From Rhodospirillaceae bacterium (GTDB taxonomy: Bacteria > Pseudomonadota > Alphaproteobacteria > JAEULC01), in assembly GCA_023266845.1 (NCBI GenBank), contig JAHFPH010000011.1:1-45126 (forward strand): a DNA stretch of 45,126 bases, in the 5' to 3' direction. Both the position numbers and the translations under genes were made by a program. The stretch's first letter is position 1, and the number at the start of each line of letters is the position of its first letter. Shown one piece after another: positions 32,899 to 40,514 of this stretch. The notes under the pieces were generated by a model. It was not told the DNA's origin and made no database searches. It was given only the letters and a program-made list of their open reading frames with translations.

Positions 32899-33211
32899 CG
32901 CCGACGCCCAGGCATTCCGTGATCGCGGTCGCATGGGGTGCAAGCCAGACCCGCGCCCGCCGCATTGCTGCACCTGCGAAAGGCTTTGACTTTCGACCCC
33001 GCGATGCCATTTCCTAGGGGTGCAATCGACGTTTTGGCCCGGCTTGGCCGTTTCGCCCCCCGGTTCTTGCGAGCCTTTTACGGGCGGCGTTTCAAGACTC
33101 TCCAAAATCAAGGTTGTACGAAGGCCGCGCGATGGTCGCGCGGTCGCTTTGCGCCCAGGTAGATCCCAATGGGATAGATCGTCGGGCGTGCTACTGAGGA
33201 GTGACTTGCTA
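32899..33211 (+). other. Structured 313-base region upstream of the cold-shock gene
   Basis: No convincing gene is seen between iolG and the cold-shock gene. It holds three hairpin-forming or palindromic elements. CGAAAG/CTTTCG lies at 32977-32995. CCGCGCGA (33125-33132) faces TCGCGCGG (33136-33143), a perfect 8-bp stem with a 3-base loop. ATCCCAATGGGAT at 33163-33175 is a palindrome 36 bases before the ATG. A ribosome site GAGGAG (33196-33201) follows. The -35-like TTGACT at 32986 has no good -10 partner. A long structured 5' leader would be typical of cold-inducible csp genes. Confidence 0.45.
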
Positions 33212-33415
33212 ATGGCTACAGGTACCGTGAAATGGTTCAACGCGCAGCGCGGTTATGGCTTCATTCAGCCGAGCGATGGCGGTAAGGACGTGTTCGTCCA
33301 CGCCACGGCCGTGCAGAACGCCGGTCTGGGCTCGCTGGTCGAAGGCCAGAAGCTCAGCTACGACGTGAGCACGGAGCGCGGGAAGCCCGCCGCTACCAAC
33401 CTGAAGTCGGCTTAA
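33212..33415 (+). CDS. Cold-shock domain protein (CspA family)
   Basis: 67 residues: MATGTVKWFNAQRGYGFIQP, then KDVFVHATAVQNAGL. The RNP1 (KWFNAQRGYGFI) and RNP2 (DVFVHA) nucleic-acid-binding motifs are intact in the single OB fold. Csp proteins bind single-stranded RNA and melt secondary structure at low temperature, although many alphaproteobacterial copies act in stationary phase or constitutively. ATG 33212 follows GAGGAG by 10 bases. The long structured upstream region suggests post-transcriptional control. Confidence 0.96.
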   Translation: MATGTVKWFNAQRGYGFIQPSDGGKDVFVHATAVQNAGLGSLVEGQKLSYDVSTERGKPAATNLKSA

Positions 33416-33430
33416 CGCCGCCTTGGCCGA

Positions 33431-33475
33431 CGGCGCCGGTCCGGGACTTAAAGGTCCCCTGGATCGGCGCCGGTC
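33431..33475. repeat. 11-base direct repeats flanking a hairpin downstream of csp
   Basis: CGGCGCCGGTC occurs at 33431-33441 and 33465-33475. Between them GGGAC (33443-33447) pairs with GTCCC (33454-33458) around a 6-base loop. CGGCGCCG is itself palindromic, so the two copies can also pair with each other. Sited 16 bases after the csp stop, this may serve as a transcript end, although no T-run follows. Confidence 0.4.
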
Positions 33476-33548
33476 GCCACCCCAGGCCCCCCTGTTCCGC
33501 GCCGTTTTCCGGCGCCTCCCGCCGCCCTGCCCCGGCGGCCTGGATTGG

Positions 33549-33578
33549 TTGACAACTTCCCGCCGGACTGCACCTAAT
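33549..33578 (+). promoter_or_regulatory. Candidate sigma-70 promoter of the dpp operon
   Basis: A perfect TTGACA (33549-33554) is followed after 18 bases by CCTAAT (33573-33578), four of six to the -10 consensus. It lies 60 bases before the dppA ATG at 33638, whose ribosome site is in AAAAGGGGAGC. No operator is recognised. Confidence 0.4.
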
Positions 33579-33637
33579 CTCCTCAAACCCGCCGGCAAAC
33601 CCGGCGCGGTTCACGATCAAAAGGGGAGCAAAAATCG

Positions 33638-35230
33638 ATGAAATTTACGCAGGGACTCGCGGCGCTTGGCGCCGCGGCGGTCATCGCCCTTTACGGGCAG
33701 GCCTCGGCGAAGACTCTGGTGTTTTGCTCGGAAGGCAGCCCAGAGGGATTCAATCCGGCGATGTACACCGCCGGCACCACATTCGACGCTTCGTCCCGGC
33801 CGATCTACAACCGGCTGGTCGAGTTCGAGCGCGGCAGCACCAAAACGCAGCCCGGCCTCGCCGAAGCATGGAGCGTGACCGAGGACGGCAAGATCATCAC
33901 CTTCGCGCTGCGCCGCGGCGTGAAGTGGCATAGCAGCAAGACCTTTACCCCGACGCGCGACTTCAACGCCGACGACGTGATCTTCTCATTCGAACGCGCG
34001 TGGAAATCCGACCATCCGTTCAACAAGGTCTCGGCCGGCAAATACCCGTATTTCGACGATATGGGCATGGGCAAGCTTTTGAAGGTGATCCGCAAGGCCG
34101 ACGACTACACGGTGATCTTCGAGCTGAACAACCCCGAGGCGCCGTTCATCGCCAACATGGCGATGGATTTCGCCTCGATCCAGTCGGCCGAATACGCCGC
34201 GGCGATGCTGAAGGCCGGCACACCCGAGAAGCTCGACCTCGAGCCGATCGGCACCGGACCGTACGCGCTGGTCAGCTACCAGAAGGACGCGGTGATCCGC
34301 TACAAGGCGCACCCGACCTACTGGTCGGGCAAGGCCAAGATCGACGATCTGGTCTATTCCATCACCAAGGATGCCTCGGTGCGCTGGGCCAAGGTCAAGG
34401 CCGGCGAATGCCACCTGATGCCGTATCCGAATCCGGCCGATCTGGACGCGATCAGGAAGGACCCAAACGTCACCCTGATGCAGTCGGAAGGCCTGAATAT
34501 CGGCTATTGGGCGTTCAATACCGAAAAGAAGCCCTTCACCGACAAGAAGGTGCGCCAGGCGATGAACTACGCCGTCAACAAGCAGGCGATCATCGACGCG
34601 GTGTTCCTGGGCGCAGGCAAGCCGGCGATCAACCCGATCCCGCCCACGATCTGGTCCTACAACACCGAGGTGAAGGACTATCCCTACGATCCGGCCAAGG
34701 CCAAGGCCCTGTTGGCCGAGGCGGGCTATCCCAACGGCTTCGAGACGGATCTGTGGGCGATGCCGGTGCAGCGGCCCTACAACCCGAACGCCAAGCGCAT
34801 GGCCGAGGTGATCCAGGCCGACCTCGATAAGGTCGGCGTCAAGGCCAAGATCGTCACCTATGAATGGGCCGAGTACCTGAAGCGCGCCCGCGCGGGCGAG
34901 CAGCAGACCATCCTGCTGGGCTGGACCGGCGACAACGGCGACCCGGACAACTTCCTCAACGTGCTGTTGGGCTGCGACGCGGCGAAGACTTCCAGCTCGC
35001 GCTGGTGTTTCAAGCCGTACGACGACCTGATGCAGCAGGCACGGCAAACCTCGGACATCGCCAAGCGCACCGATCTCTACAAGAAAGCGCAGGTGATCTT
35101 CAAGGAAGAGGCGCCGTGGTACACGGTCGCCCATTCCGTGGTGTTCAAGCCCGTGAGCAAGAAGGTGATCGACTTCCAGATCAGCCCGTTCGGGCACCAC
35201 ATCTTCTACGGCGTCGACATCAAGGAGTGA
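33638..35230 (+). CDS. dppA: Dipeptide ABC transporter substrate-binding protein
   Basis: 530 residues with a signal peptide (about 1-24, hydrophobic LAALGAAAVIALYGQASA). The mature protein is a cluster C, SBP_bac_5 family periplasmic receptor very like DppA: KTLVFCSEGSPEGFNP, then SSRPIYNRLVEFERG, PGLAEAWSVTEDGKIITF and GVKWHSSKTFTPTRDFNADD. The conserved WTGDNGDPDNFL segment of dipeptide binders, holding the aspartate that ligates the peptide amino terminus, is intact. It is first in a five-gene operon and is followed by a strong hairpin that probably keeps it more abundant than the permease. Confidence 0.95.
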   Translation: MKFTQGLAALGAAAVIALYGQASAKTLVFCSEGSPEGFNPAMYTAGTTFDASSRPIYNRLVEFERGSTKTQPGLAEAWSVTEDGKIITFALRRGVKWHSSKTFTPTRDFNADDVIFSFERAWKSDHPFNKVSAGKYPYFDDMGMGKLLKVIRKADDYTVIFELNNPEAPFIANMAMDFASIQSAEYAAAMLKAGTPEKLDLEPIGTGPYALVSYQKDAVIRYKAHPTYWSGKAKIDDLVYSITKDASVRWAKVKAGECHLMPYPNPADLDAIRKDPNVTLMQSEGLNIGYWAFNTEKKPFTDKKVRQAMNYAVNKQAIIDAVFLGAGKPAINPIPPTIWSYNTEVKDYPYDPAKAKALLAEAGYPNGFETDLWAMPVQRPYNPNAKRMAEVIQADLDKVGVKAKIVTYEWAEYLKRARAGEQQTILLGWTGDNGDPDNFLNVLLGCDAAKTSSSRWCFKPYDDLMQQARQTSDIAKRTDLYKKAQVIFKEEAPWYTVAHSVVFKPVSKKVIDFQISPFGHHIFYGVDIKE

Positions 35231-35291
35231 TCCGCCCGCGCGGATCCAGATCGACGGTAGGGGGAGCGGCAACGCTCCCCCTACCTGTTTT
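35229..35291 (+). terminator. Tandem hairpins between dppA and dppB, the second terminator-like
   Basis: Hairpin 1, overlapping the dppA stop, has arms GATCCGC (35229-35235) and GCGGATC (35240-35246). Hairpin 2 is a perfect 13-bp stem, GGTAGGGGGAGCG (35256-35268) with CGCTCCCCCTACC (35273-35285), closed by a GCAA tetraloop and followed by TGTTTT. It resembles an intrinsic terminator or a 3'-exonuclease block. In an operon this usually partly ends or stabilises the upstream message, giving excess binding protein over permease. Confidence 0.75.
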
Positions 35292-35317
35292 CGCGTCCAG
35301 CTAGAGACCACTGGCCG

Positions 35318-36328
35318 ATGCTGCGCTTTCTTCTGACCCGCCTGGCGCTGATCATCCCGACGTTCCTCGGGGTGACGCTCATGACCTTCGCGATGATCCG
35401 GCTGGTCCCGGGCGACCCGATCCTGCTGATGTACGGCGAGCGCACGGTCGATGAGTCGGTCTATCAGAAATTGAAGGCCGAGATGGGCCTGGACCGGCCG
35501 ATCCTGGTGCAATACGCCAGTTACCTGAACGACATGGCGCATGGCAACTTCGGCAAGTCGATCACCACGCGCACGCCGGTGCTGAGCGAATTCGTGACGC
35601 TGTTTCCGGCCACGGTCGAGCTGTCGCTGACCGCCATGACCCTCGCCATCCTGATCGGTCTGCCCGCCGGCATCGTCGCCGCCGTCAGGCGTAACACGGC
35701 GTTCGACCATACGGTGATGGGCGCGTCGCTGACCGGCTATTCGATGCCGATTTTCTGGTGGGGTCTTCTGATGATCCTGACCTTTTCCGTTTGGCTGGGC
35801 TGGACGCCGGTCAGCGGCCGCATGGCGGTGAAATATTTCATCGAGCCGGTGACGGGATTTTCGCTGATCGATTCGTACCTGGCCGGGGACTGGAGCGCGT
35901 TCAAATCGGCGCTACATCACCTGATCCTGCCGGCCTGCGTGCTGTCGACGGTGCCGCTGGCGGTGATCGCGCGCATGACCCGTTCGTCGATGCTGGAGGT
36001 GCTGAACGAGGATTACATCCGCACCGCGCGCGCCAAGGGCCTGCCGCCATGGCGCGTGGTGGGCCTGCACGCGCTGCGCAACGCGCTGATCCCGGTCATC
36101 ACGGTGATAGGCCTGCAGGTCGGCGCGCTGTTGGGCGGCGCGATCTTGACCGAGACCATCTTCTCGTGGCCGGGCGTGGGCAATTGGCTGATCGAATCGA
36201 TCCGCCGGCGCGACTATCCCGTGGTGCAAGGCGGTATTTTGCTGGCCGCGAGCATCGTGATGATCGTCAATCTGATGGTCGATGTGCTGTACGGGCTCAT
36301 CAACCCGCGCATCCGCAAGGGACACTGA
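35318..36328 (+). CDS. dppB: Dipeptide ABC transporter permease DppB
   Basis: 336 residues, MLRFLLTRLALIIPTFLGVT start typical of DppB/OppB. About six transmembrane helices are predicted from hydrophobicity, with the large periplasmic segment after the first (LVPGDPILLMYGERTVDES). The EAA loop that docks with the ATPases is visible in the DYIRTARAKGLPPWRVVGLH stretch. It begins 26 bases after the tandem hairpins and is followed 2 bases later by dppC. Confidence 0.95.
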   Translation: MLRFLLTRLALIIPTFLGVTLMTFAMIRLVPGDPILLMYGERTVDESVYQKLKAEMGLDRPILVQYASYLNDMAHGNFGKSITTRTPVLSEFVTLFPATVELSLTAMTLAILIGLPAGIVAAVRRNTAFDHTVMGASLTGYSMPIFWWGLLMILTFSVWLGWTPVSGRMAVKYFIEPVTGFSLIDSYLAGDWSAFKSALHHLILPACVLSTVPLAVIARMTRSSMLEVLNEDYIRTARAKGLPPWRVVGLHALRNALIPVITVIGLQVGALLGGAILTETIFSWPGVGNWLIESIRRRDYPVVQGGILLAASIVMIVNLMVDVLYGLINPRIRKGH

Positions 36329-36330
36329 GC

Positions 36331-37245
36331 ATGACGGCGCAGGTCGACATCGCCGCCGCCGTCGGGACCCGGGCCGAGCACAAGCCGATGCATCCACTGG
36401 CCGAGTTTTGGCACTATTTCCGCCAGAACAAGGGCGCGCTAGCGGGGCTGACGATCATCGTGGCGCTGGCGCTGATCGCGATCGGCGCCGACGCCCTCGC
36501 GCCGTATCCGCCGGCCGAGCAGTTCCGCGACGCCCTGTTGCGCCCGCCTTTCTGGGCCGATGGAGGCTCGTGGCAATACGTTCTGGGCACCGACGACGTC
36601 GGCCGCGACATGCTGTCGCGCCTGATCCACGGAACGCGCGTGTCGATGGTGATCGGCATCAGCGTCATCGCGCTGGGTCTTGTCGTCGGCGTGATGCTGG
36701 GCCTGCTGGCCGGGTTTTTTCCTGGGCTCCTCGGCATCGCCATCATGCGCGCGATGGACACGCTGCTGGCCCTGCCCGCGCTGCTGTTGGCCATCGTCGT
36801 CGTGGCGATCCTGGGGCCGGGCCTGTTCAACGCGATGCTGGCCGTGTCGATCGTCGTGCTGCCGCATTTCGCGCGCCTGACCCGCGCCGCGGTGCTGACG
36901 GAGCTCGCCAAGGACTACGTGACCGCGGCGCGCATTACCGGCGCGCGCCTGCCGCGCATGATGTTCCTGACCGTGCTGCCGAACTGCCTGGCGCCGTTGA
37001 TCGTGCAGGCGACGCTCGGTTTCTCCACCGCGATTCTCGACACCGCCGCGCTCGGTTTCCTGGGCATCGGCGCGCAGCCGCCGACGCCGGAGTGGGGCAC
37101 GATGCTGTCCGACGCGTTGCAGTTCATCCAGCGCGCCTGGTGGGTGGTGACTTTCCCGGGCGTCGCGATCCTGTTGACCGTGCTGTCCTTCAACCTGATG
37201 GGCGACGGGTTGCGCGACGCGCTCGACCCCAAGCTCAAGCGCTAG
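36331..37245 (+). CDS. dppC: Dipeptide ABC transporter permease DppC
   Basis: 304 residues from ATG 36331. The N-terminal OppC_N region (LAEFWHYFRQNKGALAGLTI) anchors the protein. LGTDDVGRDMLSRLIHGTRV precedes the core helices, and the EAA loop is in KDYVTAARITGARLPRMMFL. DppB and DppC form the membrane channel. An upstream in-frame extension would overlap dppB out of register with the family, so ATG 36331 is preferred. Confidence 0.94.
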   Translation: MTAQVDIAAAVGTRAEHKPMHPLAEFWHYFRQNKGALAGLTIIVALALIAIGADALAPYPPAEQFRDALLRPPFWADGGSWQYVLGTDDVGRDMLSRLIHGTRVSMVIGISVIALGLVVGVMLGLLAGFFPGLLGIAIMRAMDTLLALPALLLAIVVVAILGPGLFNAMLAVSIVVLPHFARLTRAAVLTELAKDYVTAARITGARLPRMMFLTVLPNCLAPLIVQATLGFSTAILDTAALGFLGIGAQPPTPEWGTMLSDALQFIQRAWWVVTFPGVAILLTVLSFNLMGDGLRDALDPKLKR

Positions 37246-37251
37246 GCCGCC

Positions 37252-38229
37252 ATGGCCTTGCTCGAAATCCGCAACCTGTCGGTCGATTTCGCAACGCATG
37301 GCGGCAAGGTGCGCGCGGTCGAAGGCGTGGATTTGACCGTCGACGAGGGCGAGGTGCTGGGCATCGTCGGCGAATCCGGCTCGGGTAAGAGCGTTGCGTC
37401 GCTGGCGGTGATGGGGCTGGTCGCGGCCAATGGCACGGTCAGCGCCGACCGCATGAGCTTCGCCGGGCACGACCTGATGAAGCTGAGCCCCCGCCAACGC
37501 CGCATGATCACCGGCCGCGACGCGGCGATGATTTTCCAGGAGCCGATGACCAGCCTGAACCCCTGCTTCACCGTCGGCTTCCAGTTGATGGAGGGGATGG
37601 CCGAGCATATCGGCGGCTCGCGCGCGACACTCAAGAACCGCGCGATCGAGTTGCTGGATCAGGTCGGCATCTCCGACGCCGAGACGCGCCTCAGGGCGTA
37701 CCCGCACCAGCTTTCCGGCGGTATGAACCAGCGCGTGATGATCGCCATGGCGATCGCCTGCAACCCGCGCCTGCTGATCGCCGACGAACCGACGACCGCG
37801 CTGGACGTCACCATCCAGCGCCAGATCCTGGAGCTGCTGCTGGATCTGCAGCGCAAACGCGGCATGGCGCTGATCCTGATCACGCACAACATGGGCGTGG
37901 TGGCCGAAACCGCGCATCGCGTCGTGGTGATGTACGCGGGCCAGGTGATGGAGGAACGGCCGGCCGCGGCGCTGTTCAAGACGCCGCGCCATCCCTATAC
38001 CGCAGCACTGCTCGAGGCCTTGCCCGAGCGTTCCTCCGGCAAGAAGCGGCTGCTGGCGATCCCGGGCATGGTTCCCGGCCTCGACGACCGGCCGCAGGGT
38101 TGCCTGTTCAACCCGCGCTGCCCCTATGTGGCGCCTGCCTGCCTGTCCGAGCGCCCGCCGCTGCTGGCCGAAGCCTCCGGCGGCGTGCGCTGCATCAAGC
38201 CGCTCGCGGCCGCCGCGGGGAGCGCGTGA
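37252..38229 (+). CDS. dppD: Dipeptide ABC transporter ATP-binding protein DppD
   Basis: 325 residues. Walker [15 protein letters not shown], the Q-loop in [12 protein letters not shown], the signature [16 protein letters not shown], Walker [15 protein letters not shown] and the H-loop ITHNMGVV are intact. The C-terminal oligopeptide/dipeptide domain includes cysteines ([14 protein letters not shown]) that in some relatives bind an iron-sulfur cluster. It pairs with DppF. It starts 6 bases after dppC. Confidence 0.95.
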   Translation: MALLEIRNLSVDFATHGGKVRAVEGVDLTVDEGEVLGIVGESGSGKSVASLAVMGLVAANGTVSADRMSFAGHDLMKLSPRQRRMITGRDAAMIFQEPMTSLNPCFTVGFQLMEGMAEHIGGSRATLKNRAIELLDQVGISDAETRLRAYPHQLSGGMNQRVMIAMAIACNPRLLIADEPTTALDVTIQRQILELLLDLQRKRGMALILITHNMGVVAETAHRVVVMYAGQVMEERPAAALFKTPRHPYTAALLEALPERSSGKKRLLAIPGMVPGLDDRPQGCLFNPRCPYVAPACLSERPPLLAEASGGVRCIKPLAAAAGSA

Positions 38230-39242
38230 TGGTCGCCGCCGTTTCCTCGCCGGTTCCGAAATCGGCCGACGCGGTGGTGATCGAGGCCACGGACCTCAGG
38301 CGCCATTACACGGTCAGGCTCGGCCTGTTGCGCGGCACGGCCACCGTGCGCGCGGTCGACGGCATCAGTTTCACCCTGCGCTCGGGAAAAACCCTGGCGG
38401 TGGTGGGCGAATCCGGCAGCGGCAAGTCGACCCTCGCGCGCCTGGTCACCCTGATCGAGCCACCCACGGGCGGCACGCTAAGGCTGATGGGCCAGGACCC
38501 GATCACGGCGTCGCCCGTCGAGCGCCGCGAGCTGCGCAAGGCCGTGCAGATGGTGTTCCAGGACCCGTACGGCTCGCTCAACCCGCGCCGCAAGGTGGGC
38601 GCGATATTGGAAGAGCCGCTGATCATCAACGCCAAAAAAATGACGGCGGCGGAGCGGCGCGATCGCGGGCTGGCGATGCTCGCTGCCGTGGGCCTGCGCC
38701 CCGAGCATTACGTGCGCTATCCGCACATGTTCTCGGGCGGGCAGCGTCAGCGCATCGCCATCGCGCGCGCGCTGATGTTGAATCCGCGCCTGGTGATCGC
38801 GGACGAGCCGGTCTCGGCGCTGGACATCTCGATCCAGGCGCAGGTGCTGAACCTGATGATGGATCTGCAGGAGCGGTTCAATCTCGCCTACCTTTTCATC
38901 TCGCACGACCTTAGCGTCGTGCAGCATATCGCCGACGACGTGATGGTGATGTACCTGGGCAAGCCGGTGGAGCACGGCGGCAAGGAAGCGGTGTTCACGC
39001 GCCCGCGCCACCCCTACACCATGGCGCTGCTGGCCGCGACGCCGCGCGTCGATCCCAGCCAACGCATCAACCCGCAGATTGTAAAGGGCGAACTGCCGTC
39101 GCCGCTCAGTCCGCCCAAGGGCTGCGCCTTCCATACGCGCTGTCCTTTCGCCAAAGAACGCTGCAAGGCCGAAGTGCCTGTCATGCGCCCGGTCGACGGG
39201 CGGCTCGCCGCCTGCCACTTCGCCGAGGAGATCGCGCAATAA
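38229..39242 (+). CDS. dppF: Dipeptide ABC transporter ATP-binding protein DppF
   Basis: 337 residues from ATG 38229, sharing one base with the dppD stop (TGATG). Walker [17 protein letters not shown]-loop MVFQDPYGSLNPRRKVG, signature FSGGQRQRIAIARALM, Walker B LVIADEPVSALDIS and H-loop ISHDLSVV are complete. The C-terminal CAFHTRCPFAKERC region repeats the cysteine pattern of DppD. It ends the transporter operon; the patatin-like gene begins 18 bases later and may be read through. Confidence 0.95.
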   Translation: MVAAVSSPVPKSADAVVIEATDLRRHYTVRLGLLRGTATVRAVDGISFTLRSGKTLAVVGESGSGKSTLARLVTLIEPPTGGTLRLMGQDPITASPVERRELRKAVQMVFQDPYGSLNPRRKVGAILEEPLIINAKKMTAAERRDRGLAMLAAVGLRPEHYVRYPHMFSGGQRQRIAIARALMLNPRLVIADEPVSALDISIQAQVLNLMMDLQERFNLAYLFISHDLSVVQHIADDVMVMYLGKPVEHGGKEAVFTRPRHPYTMALLAATPRVDPSQRINPQIVKGELPSPLSPPKGCAFHTRCPFAKERCKAEVPVMRPVDGRLAACHFAEEIAQ

Positions 39243-39260
39243 CCCGGTGCCGGAGCCGCC

Positions 39261-40307
39261 ATGACCGAACAAATGACCGCACCACACAAGATCGCGCTGG
39301 CGCTGCAGGGCGGCGGCTCGCACGGGGCGTTCACCTGGGGCGTGCTGGACCGGCTGCTGGAAGAACCCAACCTGACGATCGGCAGCGTCACCGGCGCCAG
39401 CGCCGGGGCGATGAACGCGGTGGTGCTGGCGCATGGGTTGCTCGACGGCGGCCACGAGGGAGCGCGGCGCGCGCTGCGCGAATTCTGGGAATCGGTCGGC
39501 CGCGTTCCCGGCCTGGCGTCGTTTTTCGGCCCCCTGCAATCCGGCGCGCCGGGGCAATGGCATCTCGACAATTCGCCGATCTACATCCTGTTCGATTTCA
39601 TCAGCCGCGTCTGGTCGCCCTACGAGCTCAATCCGCTGAACCTGCATCCCCTGCGCGACATCGTGACCGGGCTGGTCGATTTCGACGCCCTGCGGCGGTC
39701 CACCGCGCCGCGCGTGACGGTATGCGCGACCAACGTGCGCACCGGACGCCGCCGCGTGTTCGGCAACGCCGAGCTTACGGCCGACGCGGTACTGGCCTCG
39801 GCCTGCCTGCCGTATCTGTTCCCCGCCACCGAGATCGACGGCGAGCCGTACTGGGACGGCGGCTATACCGGCAACCCGGCGATCGCGCCGCTGCTGCGCG
39901 GCGACAGCGAGGTGAGCGACCTGATCATCGTCGCCATCAATCCGCTGGTGCGCGATGAAACGCCGAAAACCGCGCGCGACATCATCAATCGCGTGACCGA
40001 GATCAGCTTCAACTCGACCTTCCTGCTGGAGCTGGCGGCGATCGCCTTCGTCGGCAAGCTGTGCGCCGATCACGGCATCCAGGACAAACGCGCGCGGCAA
40101 ATGTTCTTCCACGGCATCGGCGCGGAAGCGGAGCTGAGCGCCATGGGCGCGTCGAGCAAGCTCAACAACCATCCCGCCTTCCTGAGCCATCTCTTCGGCA
40201 TCGGGCGCGAGGCGGCCGGGGAGTGGCTTGCCGCCAACCGCGCGGCAATCGGCCGACGGTCGACCATCGATCTTACGCAATTGCTGCCGAGCGATATGCT
40301 CGGTTAA
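39261..40307 (+). CDS. Patatin-like phospholipase
   Basis: 348 residues. A Ser-Asp dyad lipid acyl hydrolase: LALQGGGSHGAFTWGVLDRL gives the oxyanion loop, GASAG with S47 is the nucleophile elbow, and DGG (D199 in YWDGGYTGNP) supplies the aspartate. There is no signal peptide or transmembrane helix, so it is probably cytosolic. In Proteobacteria related proteins act in membrane lipid turnover or polyhydroxyalkanoate granules. Its 18-base spacing from dppF is suggestive but not proof of a shared role. Confidence 0.88.
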   Translation: MTEQMTAPHKIALALQGGGSHGAFTWGVLDRLLEEPNLTIGSVTGASAGAMNAVVLAHGLLDGGHEGARRALREFWESVGRVPGLASFFGPLQSGAPGQWHLDNSPIYILFDFISRVWSPYELNPLNLHPLRDIVTGLVDFDALRRSTAPRVTVCATNVRTGRRRVFGNAELTADAVLASACLPYLFPATEIDGEPYWDGGYTGNPAIAPLLRGDSEVSDLIIVAINPLVRDETPKTARDIINRVTEISFNSTFLLELAAIAFVGKLCADHGIQDKRARQMFFHGIGAEAELSAMGASSKLNNHPAFLSHLFGIGREAAGEWLAANRAAIGRRSTIDLTQLLPSDMLG

Positions 40308-40341
40308 ACCAACCCCGCGCAAATCCTGGGTTTCCCGCTGG

Positions 40342-40370
40342 TTGCGGAGCGCGCGCGAAACCGGCATAAC
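40342..40370 (+). promoter_or_regulatory. Candidate promoter of leuA
   Basis: TTGCGG (40342-40347), a 17-base spacer, then CATAAC (40365-40370), four of six to the -10 consensus. It would start a transcript near 40377, giving a leader of about 138 bases that contains both leader hairpins. The -35 match is modest. Confidence 0.3.
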
Positions 40371-40410
40371 ATCGGCATAAGAATCAGGCATTTGCGCCCC
40401 CCGGGAAGCC

Positions 40411-40488
40411 CTTCGAGCGAGGGCGGGGCCTGCCGCCCTTGCTACGAAGCGACACCCCAGGGGGCCCACGCGCCTTGAAAACGGCGCG
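40411..40488 (+). promoter_or_regulatory. Structured leader of leuA
   Basis: A long hairpin spans 40411-40449. CTTCG then an 11-base arm (40411-40426) pairs with 40433-40449 through one G-T wobble and one bulged A, closing a GGCCTG loop. A second hairpin has CGCGCC (40469-40474) pairing with GGCGCG (40483-40488) around TTGAAAAC. GGGGC at 40425-40429 can instead pair with upstream GCCCC (40396-40400), so two folds compete. No ATG-start leader peptide or leucine-codon run is present, so classical leu attenuation is not supported. Confidence 0.5.
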
Positions 40489-40514
40489 GCGAGAAAGCGT
40501 CCAAGAGGCACGCG

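Noticed and set aside
40393-40475. Possible leuA leader peptide starting at TTG
   Set aside because: It has no leucine codons and no ribosome site, so it does not support attenuation by leader translation.
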